Shown here: positions 16,692-24,891 of the stretch, one piece after another | How the letters are laid out: each line of letters opens with the position of its first letter | Position numbering within the stretch: the stretch's first letter is position 1 | Origin: Actinopolymorpha rutila | GTDB lineage: Bacteria > Actinomycetota > Actinomycetes > Propionibacteriales > Actinopolymorphaceae | Reading direction: 5' to 3' | Assembly: GCF_013407855.1 (NCBI RefSeq) | Contig: NZ_JACBZH010000001.1 | Location: forward strand, 2,852,001-2,916,000 | Length of the DNA: 64,000 bases | The notes under the pieces: model-generated | What the model was told of the DNA's origin: nothing | Databases searched by the model: none | What the model saw: the letters and a program-made list of their open reading frames with translations, nothing else | Position numbers and translations under genes: made by a program

Positions 16692-17897
16692 TCACCAGCT
16701 CCCGACGGTGCCGTCCACCCGGCGGCTGACCGGCAGGTAGCCGCGCTGGTACTCGTACTTCGCGGCCAGCCCCTCGTCGATGTCCACGCCCAGCCCCGGC
16801 GCCTCACCCGGGTGCAGGTAGCCGTCGGCGAACGACCAGGCCCGCGGGAAGACCTCGAGGGTCTCCTCGCTGTGGTGGCCGTACTCCTGGATCGCCGCGT
16901 TGTGGGTGGCCAGGCCGAAGTGCAGCGCCGCCGCCATCGACACCGGCGACAGGTCGGCGGCGCCGTGGCACCCGGTGCGGACGTGGTACGGCTCGGCGAA
17001 GTGCGCGATCTTGCGCAGGTGGGTGATCCCGCCCGCGTGCACGACGCTGGCCCGGATGAAGTCGATCAGCTGTTCGCGGATCAGCTGGTGACAGTCGTAC
17101 AGCGAGTTGAACACCTCGCCCACCGCGAGCGGGGTGGTGGTGTGCTGCCGGATCACCCGGAAGCTCTCCTGCAGCTCGGCGGGTACGGCGTCCTCCAGCC
17201 AGAACAGCTGGTGGTCCTCCAGCCGCCTGCCCAGCCAGCCCGCCTCGGCCGGGGTCAGCCGGTGGTGCGCGTCGTGCAGCAGGTGGACGTCGAAGCCGAC
17301 CGCCTCGCGGACCTTGCCGAACAGTTCGGGCGCGAAGCGGAGGTACTTCTCACTGGCCCAGCCGTCCTCGACGAACGGCAGGTCGGGCCGTTGCCCGGAC
17401 ACGTCGCCGCGCGGCGTGCCGTACATGTTGTCGATGCCGGGCACCACGCACTGCGCCCGGATCGCGCGGTAACCCTCCTCCCGCAGCCGGAGCACCTGTT
17501 CCACGGTGTCCTCGATCGTCCGGCCGGAGCCGTGGGCGTAACACAGCACGCCACGCCTGGACCGGCCGCCGAGCAGGTTGTAGACCGGGGTGCCGAGCAC
17601 CTTGCCCTTGATGTCCCACAACGCCATGTCGACGGCGGCGATCGCGGCCATCGTCACCGGGCCGCGCCGCCAGTACGCACCCTTGTAGAGCAGTTGCCAG
17701 GTGTCCTCGATGTCGGCCGGGTCGCGGCCTTCCAGCATGGGCACGACGTGGTCGGCGAGGTAGGACGCGACGGCCAGCTCGCGGCCGTTGAGGGTGCCGT
17801 CCCCGATACCGTGGACGCCCTCGTCGGTCTCGACCTTCAACGTGACGAAGTTCCGCCCGGGTGAGGTCACGATCACCCGGGCACCGGTGATCCGCAT
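16692..17897 (-). CDS. D-mannonate dehydratase-like enolase-superfamily protein
   Basis: This 401-residue protein belongs to the mandelate-racemase/enolase superfamily and is closest to the ManD group, which removes water from D-mannonate to give 2-keto-3-deoxygluconate. Family features include TVETDEG-like strand [15 protein letters not shown], the MALWDIKGK helix, an active-site segment [14 protein letters not shown], the metal-ligand strand LFWLEDAVP, and [14 protein letters not shown]. The ATG at 17897 gives a normal-length protein. It is 8 bases downstream of a PhyH dioxygenase gene and surely co-transcribed with it. No other hexuronate gene is nearby, so D-gluconate or another sugar acid is also possible. 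Confidence 0.85.
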   Translation of the reverse strand: MRITGARVIVTSPGRNFVTLKVETDEGVHGIGDGTLNGRELAVASYLADHVVPMLEGRDPADIEDTWQLLYKGAYWRRGPVTMAAIAAVDMALWDIKGKVLGTPVYNLLGGRSRRGVLCYAHGSGRTIEDTVEQVLRLREEGYRAIRAQCVVPGIDNMYGTPRGDVSGQRPDLPFVEDGWASEKYLRFAPELFGKVREAVGFDVHLLHDAHHRLTPAEAGWLGRRLEDHQLFWLEDAVPAELQESFRVIRQHTTTPLAVGEVFNSLYDCHQLIREQLIDFIRASVVHAGGITHLRKIAHFAEPYHVRTGCHGAADLSPVSMAAALHFGLATHNAAIQEYGHHSEETLEVFPRAWSFADGYLHPGEAPGLGVDIDEGLAAKYEYQRGYLPVSRRVDGTVGSW

Positions 17898-17905
17898 GCC
17901 GGCCC

Positions 17906-18736
17906 CTACCAGGGCTCGGCGCCGAGGAGCTTGCGGCCGAGCGGGCCGGCTGCCTCCAACTGGCGGGCGCCGTACCGGCCCGGCGCCGGCGCCCTGCCCG
18001 CGCCGTGCGGCTGGTCCTCGCGTACCCACCGCAGGAACTGCGCCACCCGCGGCGTGGACCGGCGGTTGTGCGAGGCGCCGTGCGGCATCAGGTGGTGCAG
18101 CAGCGCGAAGTCGCCGGCCTCGCCGGTCACCTCGACGCTTTCCAGGTGGGTGATGCGCTTCCAGTTCTGGTGCAGGTGCCGGCCCTGCGGGGTGGCGCGG
18201 GCCTCCTCCTCCACGATCCGGTGCCCGCCGGGCACGACGTGGATGCCGCCGCCGTCGGGGAGTACGTCGGTGAAGTAGAAGCAGCCGCCGATCTGCACCT
18301 CGGCCAGCGAGAACAGGAACTGGTCGACGTCGGTCGGCACCGACGCGTCGATGTGCAGCGTCTGGCTGAGCGCACGGTCCCGGTCGCTGTCGTTGCGCAG
18401 GGTGATGCCGAGCGAGCCGTCCATCACCCGCAGCCGCGTCGACTCCAGCAGTTGCGCCGCGACGTGGTACAGCTTCTCGTTCGCCCACAGCGGCAGGAGT
18501 TCCGGTGTGTCGAAGGTGTGGTCCTTGGCGGTGCGCATCGGCTTGATCCGGCCGGCTGCGGAGTGCCAGTGGTCGGGCAAGGCGAGGTTGCGCGGGATCA
18601 GGTCGAGGATGTGGTCGCGGTAGTGGGCCGCCTCCTCCCGGGATATTGCTCCGCGCACGAGGAGATAGCCCTGCTCCCAGAACTGCGTGATCTCTGCGTC
18701 ACTCAGAATCTGGGGTGTTTCCACGACGGTGGTCAC
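17906..18736 (-). CDS. phytanoyl-CoA dioxygenase (PhyH) family protein
   Basis: This 276-residue protein is an Fe(II)/2-oxoglutarate oxygenase of the PhyH family. The double-stranded beta-helix carries the metal motif HIDAS (His-x-Asp, about residue 130) and a distal His in MPHGASHNR (about 217-225), where the Arg would bind 2-oxoglutarate. The GTG start at 18736 follows a strong AGGGAGG ribosome site; the frame is open further upstream. The substrate is unknown, but the coupling with a sugar-acid dehydratase suggests hydroxylation of, or release from, a sugar-acid derivative. Confidence 0.82.
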   Translation of the reverse strand: MTTVVETPQILSDAEITQFWEQGYLLVRGAISREEAAHYRDHILDLIPRNLALPDHWHSAAGRIKPMRTAKDHTFDTPELLPLWANEKLYHVAAQLLESTRLRVMDGSLGITLRNDSDRDRALSQTLHIDASVPTDVDQFLFSLAEVQIGGCFYFTDVLPDGGGIHVVPGGHRIVEEEARATPQGRHLHQNWKRITHLESVEVTGEAGDFALLHHLMPHGASHNRRSTPRVAQFLRWVREDQPHGAGRAPAPGRYGARQLEAAGPLGRKLLGAEPW

Positions 18737-18803
18737 GATGCCTCCCTGGCAGCGTTCGGGGATCCCTTCCACCGTACGAAGGTGGGCCGGGAGTCGCACC
18801 TCG

Positions 18804-20591
18804 CTAGCCAGGTTCGGTCAACCGACTCTCACCGGCAGGGGAGCCGGCCTGGCTGTGCGGGGCGTCGCGCTCACCGAGTAGGGCGTCGCCCTGCCCGAGC
18901 AGAGCCCGCACCCGGCCCGGGCCGAGCGCCAGCAGCAGGGTGGGCAGCCGCGGTCCGCGGTCCGCGCCGACGAGCAAGCGGTACAGCAACCGGAAGAATC
19001 CCCGTTGAGCGCGCTTGACCTCCGCCGTCGCCGGGTCGTCCACCGTGAGACCCGCCCGCAGCTTCGGAACGCCGTACACCAGGCGGGTCAGTCCGGACAG
19101 CGTCCAGTCGTCGGTCAACCGGGTGGTCAGCTCGCGCAGCGATACCGCGTCCTCGGCGGTGAGCGAGGCCAGCAGGTCGCTGTCGGGTTCGGTACGTACG
19201 TGGGTGCGTTCCTCGGCGGGCACCTGCTCGGCCAGCCAGGTGCGGGCCAGGCTCAGCCGGGGCTCGACGTCGGCGACGGTGATGCCCTGTGAGCCGGTGT
19301 CGGGGGCGCCGTCGCCCGCGGTGGCGTCGTCGAACCCGGCGAGGATCCGGCCGACCTGGGCTGTGTCACCCGCGGTGACGTCAAGGAGGGAGGCCAGGAC
19401 GCGGAACGACACCCGGCGGCGCGGGCCGGCGACCCGGCCGCGGCTGGTCGTGGTCGCCCGGTCGGCGACGTCGCGCTCCCACGGCTGCGCCTGCCCGGCC
19501 TCGATGCGCGCCGCGAGCCGGTCCCACTCGTCGTACAGCCGGCTCACCTCCGCCCCGAAGTCGATGGTGAACGACTGGGCCGGCAGCCGCCGGGCGTACA
19601 ACCAGCGCAGCACCGCGGGCTCCAGGATCCGCAGGCCGTCCGCCGGGGTCGGTACGCCGCCGGCCGAGCTCGACATCTTCGCCATGCCGCGGATGCCGAC
19701 GAAGGAGTACGGCAACGGGACCGGCGGCTGCCCGCCGAACACCTCGCGGACCACCTGCGCGCCGACGGTGAAGGAGGAGCCGGGGGCGGAGTGGTCGGCG
19801 CCGAACGGCTCGAACATGACCCGCTCGTGGGCCCAGCGCATCGGCCAGTCGACCTTCCACACCAGCTTGCCGTGGTTGTCCTCGCGCAGGTGCACGCGGT
19901 CGCGGTGGCCGCAGGCGGCGCAGGCGTAGTCGACCAATGCGCCGGTCGCGTCGTAGGACGTCACCTGCGTGGTGTCGCGACCACACCGGTGGCAGTACGG
20001 CCGGTAGGGGTAGTAGAGGCCGGCCGCCGAGTCCGTGGGTCCGGTGTCCCCGGTGTCCTCGGTGCCCTCCGCGTCACCGACTCCCGGCCGGGTGCGGTAG
20101 CGGGCCAGGATCGAGTCGATGCGGGCACGTTCGTCGAGGGCGTGCAGGATTGCGTCGGCGTACGCCCCCGAGGCGTACATCGCGGTCTGGCTGATCTCGC
20201 GTACCTCGATGCCGAGCGCGTCCATCGCCGCGCGCACCGGAGCCTTGAAGCGTTCGGCCCAGCTGTCGTAGGCGTCGTCGGGATCGGGTACGGCGGTCAG
20301 CGGGCGGCCGACGTGCTCGGTGAACGAGGGCGGCAGCCCGGCCGGAACCCTTCGCAGCCGGTCGTAGTCGTCCCAGGACAGCAGGTGGACGCACTCCCGG
20401 CCACGGCGGCGGATCTCGTCGGCGACCAGGTGGGGGACCATCAGTTCGCGGAGGTTGCCCAGGTGGATCGGGCCCGACGGGCTGAGCCCGGAGGCGCACA
20501 CGACCGGCGCGCCGGGTGCGCGGCGGTCGGCCTCGGCGATCACCTCGTCGGCGGTACGGCTCACCCAGTCACTGCCCTCGGTGTCGGTCAC
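18804..20591 (-). CDS. lysS: lysine-tRNA ligase, class I
   Basis: This 595-residue enzyme is a class I (archaeal-type) lysyl-tRNA synthetase with a Rossmann catalytic domain. The HIGH-like motif is PIHLGN at 41-46 and the KMSKS-like motif is AKMSSS near 302. A zinc-binding insertion has CHRCG and CAACG pairs. The C-terminal third is the helical anticodon-binding cage. A Glu/Asp/Thr-rich insertion (about 178-200, DTGDTGP) is unusual. The GTG start at 20591 follows AGGAGG and overlaps the stop of the upstream kinase gene by 4 bases. Many actinomycetes also have a class II enzyme, so this may be a second synthetase. Confidence 0.9.
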   Translation of the reverse strand: MTDTEGSDWVSRTADEVIAEADRRAPGAPVVCASGLSPSGPIHLGNLRELMVPHLVADEIRRRGRECVHLLSWDDYDRLRRVPAGLPPSFTEHVGRPLTAVPDPDDAYDSWAERFKAPVRAAMDALGIEVREISQTAMYASGAYADAILHALDERARIDSILARYRTRPGVGDAEGTEDTGDTGPTDSAAGLYYPYRPYCHRCGRDTTQVTSYDATGALVDYACAACGHRDRVHLREDNHGKLVWKVDWPMRWAHERVMFEPFGADHSAPGSSFTVGAQVVREVFGGQPPVPLPYSFVGIRGMAKMSSSAGGVPTPADGLRILEPAVLRWLYARRLPAQSFTIDFGAEVSRLYDEWDRLAARIEAGQAQPWERDVADRATTTSRGRVAGPRRRVSFRVLASLLDVTAGDTAQVGRILAGFDDATAGDGAPDTGSQGITVADVEPRLSLARTWLAEQVPAEERTHVRTEPDSDLLASLTAEDAVSLRELTTRLTDDWTLSGLTRLVYGVPKLRAGLTVDDPATAEVKRAQRGFFRLLYRLLVGADRGPRLPTLLLALGPGRVRALLGQGDALLGERDAPHSQAGSPAGESRLTEPG

Positions 20592-21292
20592 CGGGCACCT
20601 CCTGTCGTCTCGGGCGCGGGGCCGGTCGGCGTGCCCAGCACCTCGCGTACCCACGCGGCGACCTCGGCAGCCACCGCGGCCGGACCGGATCGGTGCGTGT
20701 CGAACCGCCGGCCGACCTGGGAACGATGCCAGTCGGCGAAGCCGAGCTGGCGAGCGACGAACTCGTCATCGGATCCGCGCCAGGCCGGTCGGTCGCGAAG
20801 ACGCTGGACCAGTACGTCGTCCGGACAGTCCAGGGCGGCGTGATGGATCGGACCGACCAGCATCCGGGCAGGCAACTCGGCCAGTTGGTCGGGAACGATC
20901 GTCCCGCACAGCAACGTGGCCAGGCCGTTGCCGGCGAGGCCGTGCGCGAGCTGCAGCCAGGTGTTGCGCCAGACGTCATAGCCCAGTGCGGCGACGTGCA
21001 GGGTGAGGTCGACGTCGAACACCGCGCAGCCGGGCAGCCCGCCATCGTCGGCCAGCCGGGTGAGCGCCTCGGTGACGGTGGTCTTCCCGGCGCCGCTCGG
21101 GCCGGTCAGGAGCAACAGGGGACGCCGGGTGAAGGGACGCTCCCATCCACACCGGGGGCAGCGGGCCCCGGATGCGGCGCCGTCCGCGGTGTCGTCGGGA
21201 CGCAGAGCGGTCTCAGGGCCGCAATCGATGCAGAACTCCGCTCCGGGCGGTCTGGACGGAGTGGGATCGCCGGCCGAGGTGGGGGAGCTCAT
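20588..21292 (-). CDS. zinc-ribbon P-loop kinase-like ATPase
   Basis: This 234-residue protein starts with a possible zinc ribbon (Cys21, Cys24, Cys45, Cys48) and continues with a P-loop nucleoside-kinase fold: Walker A GPSGAGKTT at 64-72, and FDVDLTLHVAALGYD after strand 2 as in small-molecule or nucleotide kinases. It is translationally coupled to class I lysyl-tRNA synthetase (GTGA overlap), so a role with tRNA, lysine or the charged product is plausible but unproved. I do not recognise a named family. The substrate could be a nucleotide, sugar or RNA end. Confidence 0.7.
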   Translation of the reverse strand: MSSPTSAGDPTPSRPPGAEFCIDCGPETALRPDDTADGAASGARCPRCGWERPFTRRPLLLLTGPSGAGKTTVTEALTRLADDGGLPGCAVFDVDLTLHVAALGYDVWRNTWLQLAHGLAGNGLATLLCGTIVPDQLAELPARMLVGPIHHAALDCPDDVLVQRLRDRPAWRGSDDEFVARQLGFADWHRSQVGRRFDTHRSGPAAVAAEVAAWVREVLGTPTGPAPETTGGAR

Positions 21293-21304
21293 GACCTCGA
21301 GACG

Positions 21305-22201
21305 TTATCCGCGCTCGGCCTGGGGTGTCACCACCTTTTCGCTCCCGGTGTCGGCCGGTGGTTCGCCCGCTGGTTCGCCCGGTGGTTCGGCCCGGTTCGC
21401 GCGCTCGGACCACGTCCGGGCCGTGTGCAGCAGTTGTGTCAACGGCAGGTTGGCAAGGGAGTCGACCCGAAGGTCGGCCGCCGCAACGTCGAGTTGACGG
21501 GTCAGTGGGTTCGGCACCACGACGCAGAACATTCCGGCCCGCTTGGCGGCCGCCACGCCGTTGGGGGAGTCCTCCAGCGCGACCGCCCGTGCCGGCTCGA
21601 CGCCGAGGTCGGCCGTCGCCAGCCGATACAGCGTCGGGTCCGGCTTGGTGCGCTCCACCTCGTCACCGGTGCGGATGGTGTCGAAGTGGTGCAGCAGGCC
21701 GCGTTCGGCCAGATGGCCGTGCACCCAGTCGCGGGACGAACTGGACGCCAGGCCGACCCGGAGCCCGCGATCGCGGGCCTGCCGGAGGTAGTCCTCGACG
21801 CCGGGCAGAACGGGCTGGTCGCTGAGGAGTTCACGGATCCGGGCCCGCCGCGCGGTGCGGATGGCGTCCCGGTCGACGGTGCGGCACGAGGCGTGTTCGA
21901 GTGCGGTGTAAGGGTCGAAGTGGTGGTCGGTCGTACCGATGACGCCTGCCCACGTCGCCAACTCGAGCACCGCGCCGTGGTCGACGAAGATCTCCTGCCA
22001 GGCCAGGAACTCCGGCGTCTCCGTGTCGACCACCAGACCGTCGAAGTCGAACACCAGGGCGCGGATCGCGCTGTGCTGCCCCGACTGCTGCCCCGACTGC
22101 TGCCCCGACTGCTGCCCCGACTGCTGCCCCGACTGCTGCCCCGACTGCCGGCCCGACTGCCGGCCCGGCTCTTCGAACTCGTCGTCAGCTGCGATGGACA
22201 T
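21305..22201 (-). CDS. HAD-superfamily hydrolase (phosphoglycolate-phosphatase-like)
   Basis: This 298-residue protein is a HAD-IA/beta-phosphoglucomutase-type phosphatase. The nucleophile motif is FDFDGLVVDTET (Asp52 and Asp54), motif II is GLASSSS, motif III is RTKPDPTLY (Lys), and motif IV is ALEDSPNGV. Between the N-terminus and the fold lies a run of Ser-Gly-Gln-Gln repeats (residues about 14-43) coded by a 12-base minisatellite. The ATG at 22201 is preceded by a -10 element, favouring a leaderless start. The C-terminus is Pro/Gly/Glu-rich and poorly ordered. The natural substrate is not predictable. Confidence 0.85.
   Translation of the reverse strand: MSIAADDEFEEPGRQSGRQSGQQSGQQSGQQSGQQSGQQSGQHSAIRALVFDFDGLVVDTETPEFLAWQEIFVDHGAVLELATWAGVIGTTDHHFDPYTALEHASCRTVDRDAIRTARRARIRELLSDQPVLPGVEDYLRQARDRGLRVGLASSSSRDWVHGHLAERGLLHHFDTIRTGDEVERTKPDPTLYRLATADLGVEPARAVALEDSPNGVAAAKRAGMFCVVVPNPLTRQLDVAAADLRVDSLANLPLTQLLHTARTWSERANRAEPPGEPAGEPPADTGSEKVVTPQAERG
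22081..22164. repeat. in-frame 12-bp minisatellite in the HAD gene
   Basis: Five perfect copies of CCGACTGCTGCC (22081-22140) are followed by two variant copies CCGACTGCCGGC (22141-22164). The repeat encodes Ser-Gly-Gln-Gln on the minus strand. Copy-number changes would keep the frame. Confidence 0.9.
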
Positions 22202-22208
22202 GCCGTAC

Positions 22209-22214
22209 AACCTA
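22209..22214 (-). promoter_or_regulatory. -10 element of the HAD hydrolase gene
   Basis: TAGGTT on the minus strand is followed by seven bases and then the ATG at 22201, giving a leaderless or nearly leaderless transcript. Confidence 0.55.
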
Positions 22215-22278
22215 GCGGTGTCGGTCAGCCGCCTCGGCCGGCTCGGGTTTCGGCTCAGGTGCGGCCGTTCGGGTCGGG

Positions 22279-23661
22279 TCAGCCACGAACGAGTTCCTTG
22301 AACCTGCGTCCGCGTTCGGTGAAGTTGCGAAACCATCCGTAGCTCGCGCAGGCCGGTGACAACAGCACCGTGTCGCCGGGACGGGCCAGCGCACGTGCCC
22401 GGGCGACCGCGTCCTCGAACGACGTCGCTCGGTGGATGCCGATCCAGTCGGCGGCGCCGTCGCTCTCCTCGCCCGCGCCGATGGCGTCGGTGAGCGCGTC
22501 GGCGGTCTGCCCGAACACCACCGCGGCCCGGCAGCGTTCGCGGACCCGGGCGCCGAGCGTGTCGAACGGCAGTCCTTTGTCGTACCCGCCGAGCAGGATC
22601 ACCAGCGGCCCGGGCAGGGTGGCCAGGGCGGCCATGGTGCGTTCGGGCGTGGTGGCGATCGAGTCGTCGTAGAAGGCGGCACCGTCGACCTCGCCGACGA
22701 ACTCCAGCCGGTGCTCCACTCCGGGGAAGCTCACCATGACCTCGCCCGCCGCCCGCGCCCAACCGGGGAAGGTGTCCGCGGTGACGGCCGTCGCCGCGGC
22801 GAGGTTGTGCAGCTGGAACCTTCCGGGCAGCCGGCGGCCACGGACGTCGAGCCGGTGCCCGGCGTGCTCGATCACCTCGTCGCCGATCCGGGTGCCGCCG
22901 TCCGCGGTGTTCACCCCGAACCAGCGCACGAAAGGCCCGCCCTCGGTGTGCTCACCGGCGAACTCCCCGGCGAACGGGTCGTCGGCGTTCAGCACTCGTA
23001 CGTCACCTTCGCGCTGGTGGCGGACGATGGTCTGCTTGGCCTCGACGTAACGCGCCATGGTGCCGTGCCGGTCGAGGTGGTTGGGCGTGATGTTGGTGAC
23101 GACCGACACCTGCGGGCTCCACCGCAGCGGAGCCAGCCGCTGTAGCTGGAAGCTGGAGAGCTCGAGTACGACGATGTCGTCCGGGCCGATCTCGTCGAGG
23201 TGGTCCAGGAGGGACACTCCGAGGTTGCCGCCGACCCATACCCGGCGGGGTCCGCTGGCGAGGATCCGGCCGATCAGCGTCGTGGTGGTCGTCTTGCCGT
23301 TGGAGCCGGTGACGCCGTAGACCGTGCGCGCCGGGCAGAGCTTGACGAACAGGTTCAGCTCCGTCTCCAACGCGTTGGCGAGTCCGAGCCAGGGCGACTC
23401 GTCCGGCACGCCCGGGCTCACGACCACCAGGTCGGCGCCGGTGAAGTCCTCCTCCCGGTGCCCGCCCAGACGGAGGTCGACCGGCCAGCCGTCGAGTGCG
23501 GCCACCGACTCCCTGAGCTGGTGCGCGTCGTGGAGGTCGGTGATTGTGACCCGCGCTCCCGATCGGCACAGGAACTTCGTCACTCCCACACCCGCGCCGA
23601 ACAGGCCGAGTCCCATCACGGTGACCCGCGCACCGGCGAGCTTCGGAACGTCGGTCAGCAT
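22279..23661 (-). CDS. murD: UDP-N-acetylmuramoyl-L-alanine ligase (MurD type)
   Basis: This 460-residue Mur ligase adds glutamate to UDP-MurNAc-L-Ala in the cytoplasm. The ATP site is GVTGSNGKTTTTTLI (117-130), the central domain has ELSSFQLQ and NITPNHLDRHG, and the C-terminal domain has YDDSIATTPERTMAAL and LLGGYDKG. It lies alone, away from any dcw cluster (no mraY, ftsW or murG nearby), so it may be a second copy. One alternative is MurD2, which adds L-Glu and works with the epimerase MurL; no murL is present here. A -10 element six bases upstream supports the ATG. Confidence 0.88.
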   Translation of the reverse strand: MLTDVPKLAGARVTVMGLGLFGAGVGVTKFLCRSGARVTITDLHDAHQLRESVAALDGWPVDLRLGGHREEDFTGADLVVVSPGVPDESPWLGLANALETELNLFVKLCPARTVYGVTGSNGKTTTTTLIGRILASGPRRVWVGGNLGVSLLDHLDEIGPDDIVVLELSSFQLQRLAPLRWSPQVSVVTNITPNHLDRHGTMARYVEAKQTIVRHQREGDVRVLNADDPFAGEFAGEHTEGGPFVRWFGVNTADGGTRIGDEVIEHAGHRLDVRGRRLPGRFQLHNLAAATAVTADTFPGWARAAGEVMVSFPGVEHRLEFVGEVDGAAFYDDSIATTPERTMAALATLPGPLVILLGGYDKGLPFDTLGARVRERCRAAVVFGQTADALTDAIGAGEESDGAADWIGIHRATSFEDAVARARALARPGDTVLLSPACASYGWFRNFTERGRRFKELVRG

Positions 23662-23667
23662 CGGGCC

Positions 23668-23673
23668 ATTGTG
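23668..23673 (-). promoter_or_regulatory. -10 element of the MurD-type gene
   Basis: CACAAT on the minus strand lies six bases before the ATG at 23661. It is close to TANNNT, and no Shine-Dalgarno sequence is present, fitting a leaderless start. Confidence 0.4.
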
Positions 23674-23830
23674 CCCGACGCCGATCGACGTTGCCCGGAA
23701 TTGCCGATGCTGAACGAGGTTGCCCGGGTGTTTGATTGACGTTCGCCGTTGCTTGTCAACGCTGACTTGACAGTTGCCCCGGGCGGTCCGTCGCCCGGCA
23801 GTCGTCGGTGCTCAGTCCGTCGGTGAGCAG

Positions 23831-24202
23831 TCAGGCGACGGGTCGTTCAGCGCCTGCCGTGGTGTGGATCTCGTCCCTGATGACGGTCCAGCACGTCTGC
23901 AGGTGCGCGAGCCGGCGTTCGACCCGCCGGCCGTGCTCCTCGAGGAGGGAGAGCCGCTCGGCGAGCCCATCGGGGCCGGCGCGGTGGAGTTCGGCGTAAT
24001 GGCGCATCTCGGCCAGCGGCATCTCGGTGTCGCGCATGCATCGCAGCAGACGTAGCCAGGTGACGTCGTCGTCGGTGAACCGGCGTTGCCCGGACTCGGT
24101 GCGGTCGATCCCCTTCAGCAACCCGATCCGTTCGTAGTAACGGAGGGTGTCGATGCTGAAGCCTGATCTTTCCGCCGCCTGGCCGGAGGAGTAGGAGTTC
24201 AC
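23831..24202 (-). CDS. MerR family transcriptional regulator
   Basis: This 123-residue protein has the MerR winged helix-turn-helix at the N-terminus (SGQAAERSGFSIDTLRYYERIGLL, residues 7-30), then a coiled-coil dimer helix and a short C-terminus. There is no cysteine cluster for metal binding apart from two unrelated cysteines, so the inducer is probably an organic or oxidative signal, as in many actinobacterial members. The gene's GTG coincides with the likely transcription start from a promoter with a 19-base spacer. The rhodanese gene lies upstream on the same strand. Confidence 0.82.
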   Translation of the reverse strand: MNSYSSGQAAERSGFSIDTLRYYERIGLLKGIDRTESGQRRFTDDDVTWLRLLRCMRDTEMPLAEMRHYAELHRAGPDGLAERLSLLEEHGRRVERRLAHLQTCWTVIRDEIHTTAGAERPVA

Positions 24203-24208
24203 GCAGGA

Positions 24209-24239
24209 AGGATCGCATCATCCCAGCGGTCAGGGTCAA
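24209..24239 (-). promoter_or_regulatory. MerR-type promoter with 19-bp spacer
   Basis: On the minus strand TTGACC (24234-24239) and GATCCT (24209-24214) are 19 bases apart, the long spacing used by MerR-activated promoters. The start codon at 24202 lies where transcription would begin. The -10 match is weak, so this is tentative. Confidence 0.4.
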
Positions 24240-24325
24240 GACCTTTCGACCGGAAATGTCTGATTTGCGCTCCGTCTGGCCAGTTGTGTTTCGCCCTGTG
24301 TACCCGGGTCTGTGCAGGCAGCGAC

Positions 24326-24820
24326 TCAGCAGTCGCAGGTCGGGCTCGCCTGCGGGGCGGTGAGCGGGTCCACCGGCCGGACGGTCCGGCCCTGTGCGGT
24401 CTCGACCGCCAAGCCTTCCCGCACCCAGTACTCGAACCCGCCGAGCATCTCCTTCACCCGGCGGTTCAGGCGGGCGAACTCCAGGGCGGCCCGGGTCGCG
24501 CCGTTGCATCCGGGTCCCCAGCAGTACGTCACGACGAGAGCGTCGGCCGGAACGATGCGGGGTCCGTCGGTGGAGATCCGGTTGGTGGGCAGGTGGATCG
24601 CACCGGGCAGGTGGCCCTGCTCCCAGGCCTCGTTCGAACGCACGTCGACGACGACGAGGCCGGCCGCACCCGCCTCGAGGTCGGCGTGAACGTCACTCAC
24701 GTCGGTCTCGACGCTCAACCGGGCGGCGAAGTGGGCGAGGGCGGTCGCGGGCGGCGCGGCAGGTGTGCCGGCTACGGCGGACGAACGGGTGCCGCCGGCG
24801 GTGATCGGTGGGTTGCTCAT
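24326..24820 (-). CDS. rhodanese-like sulfurtransferase domain protein
   Basis: This 164-residue protein is a single rhodanese domain. The CDC25-like active-site loop is YCWGPGCNGATRAAL, with Cys100 as the likely persulfide carrier and Cys105 nearby. The pattern VVDVRSNEAWEQGHLPGAIHLP (about 57-78) is the typical first half of the fold. The C-terminus ends in CDC, a possible second thiol pair. It is divergently transcribed from a GlxA-like regulator 71 bases away. Confidence 0.85.
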   Translation of the reverse strand: MSNPPITAGGTRSSAVAGTPAAPPATALAHFAARLSVETDVSDVHADLEAGAAGLVVVDVRSNEAWEQGHLPGAIHLPTNRISTDGPRIVPADALVVTYCWGPGCNGATRAALEFARLNRRVKEMLGGFEYWVREGLAVETAQGRTVRPVDPLTAPQASPTCDC

Positions 24821-24879
24821 GGCCCCGATCCTGGGGTGCCGTCCGGTCTGGCGACAGTGGCCTGAATGCCGTACTGCAC

Positions 24880-24885
24880 TAATAT
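24880..24885 (+). promoter_or_regulatory. -10 element of the GlxA-like regulator
   Basis: TAATAT is followed by six bases and the ATG at 24892, so the message is probably leaderless. It lies in the short divergent region shared with the rhodanese gene. Confidence 0.55.
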
Positions 24886-24891
24886 CGCGCC

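Noticed and set aside
22081..22164. CRISPR-like array
   Set aside because: Units are directly adjacent without spacers and are in frame with a protein.
23753..23773. TGTCAA-TTGACA inverted repeat as operator
   Set aside because: Arms are only six bases, and both may be parts of ordinary -35 elements; support is too weak.
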